Shown: positions 1-6,239, counted from the first letter of the stretch. The stretch: 6,555 nt of DNA from DASWJZ01 sp964487455 (GCA_964487455.1 CAZARE010000377.1:1-6555), one strand, 5' to 3'. Notes: generated by a model from the sequence alone, not told the origin. Numbers and translations are program-made.

Positions 1-328
1 CCGCGAAGATCACGCTCTGCACGACGTTGACGTGGCCAAGCCCGCCGCGGAACCGGCCGACGATCGCGTTGCAGAAGCCGAGTAGCCGGTTCGACAGGCT
101 GCCGACGTTCATGAGCTCGGCCGAGAGGATGAAGAGCGGTATGGCGAGGAGCACGAAGCTGCCGCGCAGACCCTGCAGCAGTTGCTCCGCGGCAATGCTC
201 AGGTCCTGCCCCTCCATCAGCAGGTAGACGATCGAGCCGCTTATCATGGCGTAGCCGATCGGCAGGCCCATGACGGCAAGCGCGACGATCGACGCAAGGC
301 ACAGCGAGAAGGGGCTGATGAAGCTCAT
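1..328 (-). CDS. dctM: TRAP transporter large permease subunit DctM, N-terminal part
   Basis: This is the first 109 codons of the large membrane subunit of a TRAP transporter, the sodium-coupled channel half that works with DctQ and the periplasmic protein DctP; the rest lies left of the window. The translation starts MSFISPFSLCLASIVALAVM and continues with a Gly/Pro-rich turn (GLPIGYAMI), then LLAIPLFILSAELMNVG at about residues 63-79. The IPLFIL/AELMN stretch and the following GRFRGGLGHVNVV are hallmarks of the DctM family. The ATG overlaps the dctQ stop codon as ATGA (325-328), so translation of the two membrane subunits is coupled. Being third after dctP and dctQ is the usual TRAP order. 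The family call is firm; the substrate is inferred only from the neighbours. Confidence 0.93.
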   Translation of the reverse strand, partial: MSFISPFSLCLASIVALAVMGLPIGYAMISGSIVYLLMEGQDLSIAAEQLLQGLRGSFVLLAIPLFILSAELMNVGSLSNRLLGFCNAIVGRFRGGLGHVNVVQSVIFA

Positions 329-840
329 TCGTCCCTCAGATGCGAGGGATCGGTGAGATCGGGCACCTCGCCCCGGATCGCCTTCCAGCTAAGCCAGAGG
401 TAGCGGACGATCAGCGCCGCTGCGAAGAGCACGTAGACGGAGAACAGGTAGTCGAGCGGCACGCCGATATAGGACGCCCGCTCCACCCGCATGAAGGTGA
501 CGTAGTCCACCACGGCGGGGAGGGACCATAAGAACAAGCCGGCGAGCGCCAGGGCGGTCACGATCGCGAAGCCTCGCCGCACCCACTCCGGGACGGAGCC
601 GTAGAGAATGTCGAAACGGATCTCGTCCCGCTCGGTGACAACGAACGCCGCCCCCCAAAGCACCAGCCACATCCAGGCGAGGGTGCTGACCTCGAGCGTC
701 CATCCCACCGGCCAGCCGAGGACGTAGCGGAACACGATCTGCAGGATGAACGAGACGAAGACCGTCGCCAGCAGGGCGACGGCGACGATCTCGGCGCACC
801 GCCGCATCCAGGATGCAAGCATTCTGAAGGAACCCGGCAT
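325..840 (-). CDS. dctQ: TRAP transporter small permease subunit DctQ
   Basis: A 171-residue inner-membrane protein, the usual size for the small TRAP subunit that holds DctM and docks DctP. Four hydrophobic segments are visible at about residues 16-38, 50-68, 89-112 and 130-150. The DctQ signature QIVFRYVLGWPVGWTLE (residues 34-50) lies between the first two. The ATG at 840 was chosen because the open frame continues upstream into dctP, where the translation loses all membrane character. An ATG at 822 would remove six residues, and neither start has a clear ribosome-binding site, so the exact start is uncertain. About 100 bases carrying a strong stem-loop separate it from dctP, and it overlaps dctM by four bases. 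It probably acts in uptake of shikimate or a related acid, judging only from the adjacent enzymes. Confidence 0.92.
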   Translation of the reverse strand: MPGSFRMLASWMRRCAEIVAVALLATVFVSFILQIVFRYVLGWPVGWTLEVSTLAWMWLVLWGAAFVVTERDEIRFDILYGSVPEWVRRGFAIVTALALAGLFLWSLPAVVDYVTFMRVERASYIGVPLDYLFSVYVLFAAALIVRYLWLSWKAIRGEVPDLTDPSHLRDE

Positions 841-888
841 CGGCGGCTCGCTTCGCTTCTCGGCTCCCACTTCCACCGGGCGGACAGA

Positions 889-924
889 CGAAGGCCACCG
901 GCCATTCAGGGCCGATGGCCTTCG
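889..924 (-). promoter_or_regulatory. stem-loop between dctP and dctQ
   Basis: Two 15-base arms, CGAAGGCCAUCGGCC and GGCCGGUGGCCUUCG in the minus-strand RNA, flank a six-base loop. All 15 positions pair, one of them as a G-U wobble; read as plus-strand RNA the same position is an A-C mismatch, so the structure fits the minus-strand transcript better. It begins about 17 bases after the dctP stop. No run of U follows, so it is not a standard intrinsic terminator. The likely role is to protect the 3' end of the dctP message, or partly stop transcription, so that binding protein is made in excess over DctQ/DctM. Confidence 0.7.
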
Positions 925-941
925 GTCATAGGGAAAGGAGA

Positions 942-1931
942 CTAAAGCGCGTTGATCTTGTCCAGCATCCCTTCGGGCCAGTCCTTGGCGAAATCGGACT
1001 CCAAGTACATCTGCTGGGCATGCTCGCGGAAGGCGTCGAGGTCCGGCTCGTAGACCTTCAGGCCCTCGTCCTTGAAGAACTGCACGAGCTCCGCTTCGCG
1101 GTCGAGGTGCTTCTGCGTGCTCCAGTCGATCGCCTTCTGGACCTCCGTCTCCAGCGCCTGCTGCTGCTCGGGCGAGAGGGAATCCCACGTCTCCTTTGAG
1201 ACGACGAACAGATCGTAGCCGATCAGGTGGCTCGTCAGCACGATTTGCGAGGTCACCTCGTAGAACTTCATGTTGTAGTCGTTGGGCAGGGGATTGTCCT
1301 GTCCGTCGATGGCGCCGGTCTGAAGCCCCGTGTAGACCTCCGCGTATGCCATCGGGGTGGGATTGGCGCCGAGCGCAGTGCCCAGGAACTGCCAGGCGTC
1401 GCCGCCGGGCATCCTCAGCTTGATCCCCGCCATGTCGGCCGGCGTCCTGATCTCCTTGTCGGGCTTCAGGTTCACTTGGCGCGCGCCGAAATAGACGGGC
1501 GCGACGATATGGATGCCGAGCTGGTCCTCGGCCATCTGAACCATCTCCTGCCCGGGCTCGCTCTCAAAGAAAGTCTTCAGGTGCTCCGCGTCGCGAAAGA
1601 GATAGGCAGCCGTCAGGAGCGACCAGGCGGGAAGCTGGTTGGCGATATCCTGCGGGGCGACGATGCCGGTCTCCAGGTTGCCGCGCTGCAGCGCCACGAG
1701 CTCGGTCCCCTGCTTGAAGAGGGTCGCGCCGTAATGCGGCTCGAAGGTGAAATCCTCCGCGAGCGCTTCGCCAAGCATGTTCATCGCCTCGGCGCGGATG
1801 TCCGTGTCGCTGAAGACCGCCGAGAACTTCAGGACGGGCTTGTCCTGCGCCATCGATCCTGTGCTCAGGCCGGCAGCGGCGAGCATGGCGCCGCCGATGA
1901 TCGCGACGCGGCGGTTGATGCAAAGCTTCAT
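942..1931 (-). CDS. dctP: TRAP transporter substrate-binding protein DctP
   Basis: A 329-residue periplasmic solute-binding protein of the DctP family. Residues 1-29 form a signal peptide: a basic start (MKLCINRR), a hydrophobic core, and a probable cleavage after SMA or MAQ. The mature domain shows the usual landmarks. ATLFKQGTELVALQRGNLETG lies around 69-89, GIKLRMPGG at 169-177 carries the conserved substrate-carboxylate Arg (R173), and YTGLQTGAIDGQDNPL at 200-215 is the family signature. A ribosome-binding site GGGAGG lies six bases before the ATG. It is first in the dctPQM operon and has its own promoter-operator at about 1986-2015. R173 suggests a carboxylated ligand. Shikimate, quinate or dehydroshikimate is inferred from the adjacent enzymes, because binding specificity cannot be read from this sequence. 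Confidence 0.95.
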   Translation of the reverse strand: MKLCINRRVAIIGGAMLAAAGLSTGSMAQDKPVLKFSAVFSDTDIRAEAMNMLGEALAEDFTFEPHYGATLFKQGTELVALQRGNLETGIVAPQDIANQLPAWSLLTAAYLFRDAEHLKTFFESEPGQEMVQMAEDQLGIHIVAPVYFGARQVNLKPDKEIRTPADMAGIKLRMPGGDAWQFLGTALGANPTPMAYAEVYTGLQTGAIDGQDNPLPNDYNMKFYEVTSQIVLTSHLIGYDLFVVSKETWDSLSPEQQQALETEVQKAIDWSTQKHLDREAELVQFFKDEGLKVYEPDLDAFREHAQQMYLESDFAKDWPEGMLDKINAL

Positions 1932-1985
1932 GTCTGTCCTCCCGTTTGTAGCGGCCCCTCCCGGCCGGCTCTTGGACTTGCTGCA

Positions 1986-2015
1986 AATATGGACGAAATA
2001 GTTCGTTTATGTCAA
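1986..2015 (-). promoter_or_regulatory. promoter of dctPQM
   Basis: On the minus strand a perfect -35 TTGACA (2010-2015) is followed after 18 bases by CATATT (1986-1991), a 4/6 match to the -10 consensus. Transcription would start near 1979, giving a leader of about 50 bases before the dctP ATG. The spacer contains the operator palindrome at 1993-2006. The layout is copied almost base for base in front of aroE. Confidence 0.65.
1993..2006. promoter_or_regulatory. predicted TetR operator, dctP copy
   Basis: ACGAAATAGTTCGT is an inverted repeat ACGAA-N4-TTCGT lying inside the promoter spacer of dctPQM. It differs at only two inner positions from the palindrome between aroE and the tetR gene (3022-3035). 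A protein bound here would block RNA polymerase. The TetR regulator encoded at 3080-3736 is the natural candidate; the assignment is inferred. Confidence 0.65.
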
Positions 2016-2040
2016 ATCACCGTTCCACGGAGTCGCTTCT

Positions 2041-2967
2041 TCAACCACGGAAGTGGTGCGCCATCTCCTCCGCGTCCGGCGCAACGCCGGTAATCAGCTC
2101 GAAGGCCATCACAGCTTGGAAGATTGCCATCGCCTCGCCGGAGAGTGTCTGGCATCCAGCGGCCCGAGCGGCCCTGAGGAGCTCGGTCTCGGCGGGAAAG
2201 TAGACGATGTCTGCGACCCACAATCCGGGCCGGAGCGAATCCGGCTCGACCGGCATGCCCGGATACTTGGCCATCCCGACCGGTGTTGCGTTCACCAGGC
2301 CGTCCGCGCCAGGCAGTGCCTCCTTCAGGCTCGACACGTCAGCCACGCGCCCGTGTCGGGCGCTCAGGCGCTCGATCAGGCGCGAAGCACGCGTGCGGTC
2401 AGTATCGAAGATCTTCAGCTTCCGCACTCCCAGATCGAGAAGCGCTTTCGCAACGGCCATGCCAGCCCCGCCCGCGCCGACAAGGACAACCTCTTCCAGC
2501 CGCGGCTGTTCGAGCCCGCGCCGGAAGCTCTCCGCGAAGCCCCAGCAGTCCGTGTTGTATCCGATCGCCTCGTCTTGCCGGAACACGACCGTGTTCACGG
2601 CCCCGATCGCGCCAGCGTCGGGAGACAGACCGTCGAGCACGGGGATGACCCGCTCCTTGAAGGGGTGCGTGATGTTAAGCCCGGAATACCCTTCCCGCTG
2701 CAGCTCCCTCACGAGGCTCGGCAGCTCGACGTCCCCCAGCCCGAGCCCATCGAAATCGAACAGCCGGTACTCGTAGCGTAGTCCCAGACGGGCGCCTTCG
2801 GCCGTGTGCATGCGGGGGGAGCGTGATGCCTCGATGCCGCGTCCCAACAACCCGGCGCGCAGGACCAACCGCGCTCCGGCAGTCGCCGAATCGCCTTTCG
2901 CGTCGGCTGTGGCGTCGATGCTCAACGTGCCGCACCCGTCATCGGCAGCAGCGCTGCTCGCGGCCAC
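2041..2967 (-). CDS. aroE: shikimate (quinate/shikimate) 5-dehydrogenase, catabolic type
   Basis: Catalyses interconversion of shikimate and 3-dehydroshikimate; here probably in the oxidative, catabolic direction. Family motifs in order, numbered from the GTG: SRSP (48-51) binds substrate; NITHPFKERVIP holds the catalytic Lys (K104); AVNTV; GYNTDCWGF holds the catalytic Asp (D140); GAGGAG (164-169) is the Rossmann nucleotide loop; VNATPVG (225-231); and a late FQAVMAFELITG. After the second Rossmann strand the sequence is IFDTDRTRA. An Asp at this point (D188) is typical of NAD-using quinate/shikimate dehydrogenases, rather than the Asn-Arg-Thr of biosynthetic NADP enzymes. The GTG start has AGGAG six bases upstream and lies just inside the predicted transcript, giving 308 residues with an unusual 33-residue Ala/Asp-rich N-terminus. 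A TTG at 2868 with GGAG upstream would give 275 residues, nearer the family norm. The adjacent 3-dehydroshikimate dehydratase supports a degradative role. Confidence 0.92.
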   Translation of the reverse strand: MAASSAAADDGCGTLSIDATADAKGDSATAGARLVLRAGLLGRGIEASRSPRMHTAEGARLGLRYEYRLFDFDGLGLGDVELPSLVRELQREGYSGLNITHPFKERVIPVLDGLSPDAGAIGAVNTVVFRQDEAIGYNTDCWGFAESFRRGLEQPRLEEVVLVGAGGAGMAVAKALLDLGVRKLKIFDTDRTRASRLIERLSARHGRVADVSSLKEALPGADGLVNATPVGMAKYPGMPVEPDSLRPGLWVADIVYFPAETELLRAARAAGCQTLSGEAMAIFQAVMAFELITGVAPDAEEMAHHFRG

Positions 2968-3011
2968 CTTTTGCTCCTGAAGCGTTCGCTGTATGGAACG
3001 CTCGACGAACA

Positions 3012-3040
3012 TCGAAGATGGACGAACCAGTTCGTATAGT
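3012..3040 (+). promoter_or_regulatory. possible promoter of tetR-quiC
   Basis: TATAGT (3035-3040) matches five of six bases of the -10 consensus. Seventeen bases upstream lies a poor -35, TCGAAG (3012-3017, 3/6). A start near 3047 would leave a short leader before the ATG at 3080. The operator at 3022-3035 fills the spacer, so the regulator would repress its own operon. It overlaps the opposing aroE promoter. Confidence 0.45.
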
Positions 3041-3043
3041 CAA
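3015..3043 (-). promoter_or_regulatory. promoter of aroE
   Basis: On the minus strand TTGACT (3038-3043, 5/6 match) is followed after 17 bases by CATCTT (3015-3020). The arrangement matches the dctP promoter: TTGAC, then the palindrome, then CGTCCAT and TT at nearly the same spacing. The predicted start near 3008 lies downstream of the ATG at 3012, which favours the GTG at 2967 as the first codon of aroE. Confidence 0.6.
3022..3035. promoter_or_regulatory. predicted TetR operator, aroE/tetR copy
   Basis: ACGAACCAGTTCGT is a perfect 6-2-6 palindrome (ACGAAC-CA-GTTCGT) between two divergent genes. It lies inside the spacers of both the aroE and tetR promoters. A second half-site ACGAAC occurs at 3005-3010, 17 bases away in direct orientation. 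Position and symmetry fit autoregulation by the TetR protein encoded next to it. Confidence 0.7.
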
Positions 3044-3079
3044 TTATGGCAGAGCCGCGAGAGAGAAGGGTCCTGGTCG

Positions 3080-3736
3080 ATGGATGCAGGGACAACCGCA
3101 AGAACAGGAGCGCCGGGCCGCACCAACGATCCGGAGGGCACGAAGCGCAACATCATCGAAGTCGCCACGAAGGAGTTTGCGGAGAACGGCCTTTCGGGCG
3201 CGCGCATAGATGAGATCGCTGCGAAGACCAGGTCCAGCAAGCGGATGATCTACTATTATTTCGGTGACAAGGACGGGCTTTATCTGCAGGTCCTGGAGAA
3301 CGCCTACAGCAAGGTGCGCGCCACCGAGGCGGCGCTCGACCTGCAGGATCTGCCTCCGCTCGAAGCGCTGGAGAAGCTTGTCCGCTTCACGTTCGACCAC
3401 CACAACAGCAATGAGGCCTTTATCCGCCTGGTGATGATCGAGAATATCCACCACGGCGAGTACTTGGCGAAGTCGCCGGTGATCCAGAAGCTCAACGTCA
3501 CGGCCATCGATGCGGTGCGGGAACTCTATGACCGCGGCGTTGCGCAGCGCGTCTTCCGCCTCGGGCTCGACCCGGTCGAGCTGCATTGGCAGATCAGCGC
3601 GCTCTGCTTCTTCAATGTCTCGAACCGCGCCACATTCTCGAAGATATTCAGGCGCGATCTCGGATCGAAGAGGTCTCTGGCGTCCCTGCGCCAGGCAGTC
3701 GTCGAAATGGTCGTGCGGCATGTCCGTTGCGAGTGA
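3080..3736 (+). CDS. TetR/AcrR-family transcriptional regulator, probable repressor of the shikimate genes
   Basis: A 218-residue TetR-family protein. The N-terminal DNA-binding domain spans about residues 21-68: TKRNIIEVATKEFAENGLSG, then ARIDEIAAKTRSSKRMIYYY, where DEIAAKT...SKRMIYYYFGDKDGLY is the typical helix-turn-helix plus the start of helix 4. The remaining residues form the helical ligand and dimer domain. The ATG at 3080 is chosen because AGAAGGG lies nine bases upstream. The longer frame, from 2993, would run through the operator and promoter and its extra residues do not resemble the family. The gene abuts quiC and diverges from aroE. Two near-identical palindromes in the aroE/tetR and dctP promoters suggest it controls itself, aroE and the transporter. 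The inducer is unknown; shikimate, dehydroshikimate or protocatechuate are the obvious candidates. Confidence 0.93.
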   Translation: MDAGTTARTGAPGRTNDPEGTKRNIIEVATKEFAENGLSGARIDEIAAKTRSSKRMIYYYFGDKDGLYLQVLENAYSKVRATEAALDLQDLPPLEALEKLVRFTFDHHNSNEAFIRLVMIENIHHGEYLAKSPVIQKLNVTAIDAVRELYDRGVAQRVFRLGLDPVELHWQISALCFFNVSNRATFSKIFRRDLGSKRSLASLRQAVVEMVVRHVRCE

Positions 3737-3740
3737 GCCG

Positions 3741-5627
3741 GTGAGAACGTCGATCGCGACCGTTTCGATCAGCGGCGACCTCCGCGAGAAGCTTGCCGCG
3801 ATCGCCGCGGCCGGCTTCGACGGCGTGGAGATCTTCGAGAACGACTTCCTGGCTTTCGATGGGTCGCCTGCCGAGGTCGGCCGGCTTGTCCGGGAATGCG
3901 GCCTTGAGATCACGGTGTTCCAGCCCTTCCGCGATTTCGAGGGCATGCCCGAGCCGCACCGGTCGCAGGCATTCGATCGCGCCGAGCGCAAGTTCGATCT
4001 CATGCAGGAGCTCGGCACCGACCTCATGCTCGTCTGCTCCAACGTGTCGCCGGCCTCGCTCGGCGGGATCGATCGGGCCGCAGACGACTTCCGCGAGCTC
4101 GGCGAGCGCGCCGGGCGGCGGGGCCTGCGGGTTGGCTACGAAGCGCTCGCCTGGGGACGCCATATCAACGATCACCGCGATGCCTGGGAGATCGTCCGCC
4201 GTGCCGATCATCCGAACGTCGGGCTGGTCCTCGATTCCTTCCACACCCTCGCGCGCAAGATCGACGTGAACTCGATCCGGTCGATCCCCGGCGACAGGAT
4301 ATTCATCGTGCAGCTTGCCGATGCGCCGCTGATCGACATGGACCTCCTCTACTGGAGCAGGCACTTCCGCAACATGCCGGGCGAGGGCGACCTGCCGGTC
4401 GTAAACTTCATGCGCGCGGTGGCCGCGACAGGCTATGACGGGCCGCTGTCGTTGGAGATATTCAACGACCAGTTTCGCGGCGGCTCTCCGAAGTCCATCG
4501 CAATCGACGGGCGTCGTTCGCTTCTATACCTCATGGACCAGGTCGCTCGCACGGAGCCGGGGATCGCAATCGACGTCCCCGCCATGCCCGACCGAATAGT
4601 TGTGGAAGGCGTTGAGTTCGTCGAGTTCGCCGCCTCCGAAGCCGAGGCCGGAACGCTCGCCTCGATGTTGCAGTCGATGGGGTTTGCCGAAGCGGCCCGG
4701 CACAAGAACAAGAACGTGACGCTCTATCGGCAGGGCGGCATCAATATCGTGATCAACACCGAGAAGGAGGGGCTCGCCCACTCGGCCTACCTGATGCACG
4801 GAACCTCCGCCTACGCGATCGGTCTCAGGGTGGAGGACGCGGCAGCCACGGTCGCGCGTGCGCGCATCCTAGGGGCCGATCCGTTCGAGCAGCCGAGAGG
4901 CCCGGGGGAACTGGCCATCCCGGCGATCCGCGGTGTCGGCGGCGGCGTCATCTATTTTACCGACCGAAAAAGCGATCTGGCGCGGGTCTGGGAGATCGAG
5001 TTTGACCGGCTCGGCGAGGACTTGCCCGTTGAAGCCGGGCTCTCCTGCATCGACCACGTCGCGCAGACGATGAACTATGAAGAGATGCTGACATGGCTCC
5101 TCTTCTACACCTCGATATTTCGGGCAAGGAAGCTGCCGATGGTGGATGTCGTCGATCCGGGCGGGATCGTGCGCAGCCAGGTCATCGAAGGCGAAGGCGG
5201 CTCGCTTCGGCTCACATTGAACGGCGCTGAGGGCCGCAAGACGTTCGCCGGTCGCTTCTTCGCCGAAAGCTTCGGGTCCAGCGTCCAGCACCTTGCCTTC
5301 GCGACACATGACATCTTCAGGACAGTCGAGGCCCTGAACGCCCAAGGCTTTCGGCCGCTGCCGATCCCGGGGAACTACTATGACGACCTGGAGGCGCGCT
5401 TCGGGCTGGAGCCGGGGTTAACCGCGCGACTTCGATCGGGCAACATTCTGTATGACCGTGACGGGCCGGGAGAGTATTTCCAGATCTTCAGCCAGACCTA
5501 CGGCGATGGCTTCTTCTTCGAGATCGTCGAGCGAAGAGGCGGCTATGGCGGGTACGGAGCCCCCAATGCGCCTTTCCGGATAGCCGCTCAGAAGCGCGCG
5601 ATGGAGCCGGCAGGAGGTGTACTGTGA
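3741..5627 (+). CDS. quiC: 3-dehydroshikimate dehydratase fused to an HPPD-like domain (QuiC type)
   Basis: Converts 3-dehydroshikimate to protocatechuate, the committing step of quinate/shikimate catabolism. Residues about 1-275 form a xylose-isomerase-like TIM barrel, with FDGVEIFEND near the start and the four expected metal ligands: E134 (GYEALAWGRH), D165 (LVLDSFHTL), Q191 (FIVQLADAP) and E239 (LSLEIFND). Residues about 285-620 form a tandem vicinal-oxygen-chelate region like 4-hydroxyphenylpyruvate dioxygenase, with an intact iron-type triad H439 (CIDHVA), H517 (VQHLAF) and E594 (FFEIVERR). The last helix lacks the usual HPPD substrate-gate residues, so HPPD activity is doubtful. This two-domain form matches Pseudomonas QuiC1. 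The GTG at 3741 follows the tetR stop by four bases, has GAG-rich sequence upstream, and gives the family N-terminus RTSIATVS. An ATG at 3720 would add seven residues and overlap tetR by 17 bases. It is co-transcribed with tetR. Confidence 0.94.
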   Translation: MRTSIATVSISGDLREKLAAIAAAGFDGVEIFENDFLAFDGSPAEVGRLVRECGLEITVFQPFRDFEGMPEPHRSQAFDRAERKFDLMQELGTDLMLVCSNVSPASLGGIDRAADDFRELGERAGRRGLRVGYEALAWGRHINDHRDAWEIVRRADHPNVGLVLDSFHTLARKIDVNSIRSIPGDRIFIVQLADAPLIDMDLLYWSRHFRNMPGEGDLPVVNFMRAVAATGYDGPLSLEIFNDQFRGGSPKSIAIDGRRSLLYLMDQVARTEPGIAIDVPAMPDRIVVEGVEFVEFAASEAEAGTLASMLQSMGFAEAARHKNKNVTLYRQGGINIVINTEKEGLAHSAYLMHGTSAYAIGLRVEDAAATVARARILGADPFEQPRGPGELAIPAIRGVGGGVIYFTDRKSDLARVWEIEFDRLGEDLPVEAGLSCIDHVAQTMNYEEMLTWLLFYTSIFRARKLPMVDVVDPGGIVRSQVIEGEGGSLRLTLNGAEGRKTFAGRFFAESFGSSVQHLAFATHDIFRTVEALNAQGFRPLPIPGNYYDDLEARFGLEPGLTARLRSGNILYDRDGPGEYFQIFSQTYGDGFFFEIVERRGGYGGYGAPNAPFRIAAQKRAMEPAGGVL

Positions 5628-5647
5628 TGCTTGGAGAGCTGGACTGA
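5612..5647 (+). pseudogene. strong ribosome-binding site leading to a six-codon remnant
   Basis: AGGAGG at 5612-5617 lies nine bases before an ATG at 5627 that overlaps the quiC stop as TGATG, the classic layout for a coupled next gene in an operon. The frame, however, reads only MLGELD before TGA at 5645-5647. The best explanation is that a third operon gene once followed quiC and was removed by the rearrangement that brought in the fragments to the right. Its identity cannot be told from six codons. A functional leader peptide is possible but less likely, since no gene follows on this strand. Confidence 0.4.
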
Positions 5648-5827
5648 GGCGTCCGCTCATGGCGCGAAGCCGAAGTGTGCCAGCGTTTGCGCGGCTTCCG
5701 GCGTTGCAGACATCTGAATGTGACTGCTAAGTGGCAAAATATCCACGCCCCCAGTTCAGGGCCGGTAGCGTCGACGCCAATCGCCACGCCGTTTCGCGGG
5801 CCGGTACGTTGTTCAGTCGCGTCCTTT
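5648..5827. other. gene-free junk between the operon end and the oxidase fragment
   Basis: No recognisable gene is seen in these 180 bases. On the minus strand a short frame (start 5713, stop 5657) encodes an 18-residue peptide beginning MSATPEAAQ. Its upstream frame stays open back to a stop near 5758, so it could be the 3' tail of a lost gene. There is no stem-loop with a T-run to end the tetR-quiC transcript. Confidence 0.3.
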
Positions 5828-6239
5828 CTATCCGCCGGCCAGACACAGTGGGCCGAACAGCCGTTCGTTGTCGGCGATCGCCGCTGCTCGCTCAGGCGTC
5901 CGCGACACGATGAAGTTCATCATCATCCCGTGATCCTCGTGTTCCAGCTTGTGGCAGTGCAGCAGGTATCGGCCTTCATAACGGTCGAAGACGATGAGAA
6001 CCTCCACAGCTTCGTCATCGTTAAGCAGGACTGTATCCTTCCATCCCCTTTCCCACGGGAACACGCGGCTGCGGCCTCCTTCGCGGGCCTGAACCTGAAA
6101 ATGCGCACCGTGGAAATGGATTGGATGCGGGGCCCCACCGCGGCTTTCGAACCGCCACCGCTCAACCTTGCCCAAATGGCACAATGAAGTCCGTGTGGTT
6201 GATGTCGTACTCTTGCCCAGGGAAGCGTCGGGCGGGCAT
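5828..6239 (-). pseudogene. multicopper oxidase, 3' fragment with frameshift
   Basis: The C-terminal cupredoxin domain of a multicopper oxidase. The copper motifs are clear: HPIHFHG (codons from about 6127) and HCHKLEHEDHGMM, which fits the HCH-x3-H-x3-GM pattern binding type 1 and type 3 copper. The frame ends with TAG at 5828-5830. Upstream, one frame reads RRFPGQEYDINHTDFIVPFG, typical of the strand before this domain. The next frame resumes at KVERWRFESRGGAPHPIHFHG, so there is a one-base shift at about 6168-6173. Homology stops near 6230, where the opposite strand begins to encode an unrelated transporter. About three quarters of a normal oxidase, including the N-terminal domains and signal, is missing. 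It cannot make a working enzyme and is read as a relic. Confidence 0.8.

Noticed and set aside
841..1188. N-terminal extension of dctQ running back into dctP
   Set aside because: The extra residues are the wrong-frame reading of dctP and lack membrane character; the DctQ fold begins after 840.
2044..2057. Small stem ACCAC-N4-GTGGT at the end of aroE as a terminator
   Set aside because: The stem is only five base pairs and has no T-run; transcription probably continues into dctPQM.
1227..2093. Long open frame on the plus strand opposite dctP
   Set aside because: It is the antisense shadow of a high-GC gene; its translation has no family character and no ribosome-binding site, while the minus-strand protein is unmistakable.
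3044..4042. Long minus-strand open frame opposite tetR and the start of quiC
   Set aside because: It crosses two clear genes of different families, has no recognisable motif, and is explained by codon bias in high-GC DNA.
5657..5713. Minus-strand 18-residue frame as a small gene
   Set aside because: No ribosome-binding site, no match I recognise, and surrounded by gene debris; it may be the tail of a lost gene but cannot be supported.
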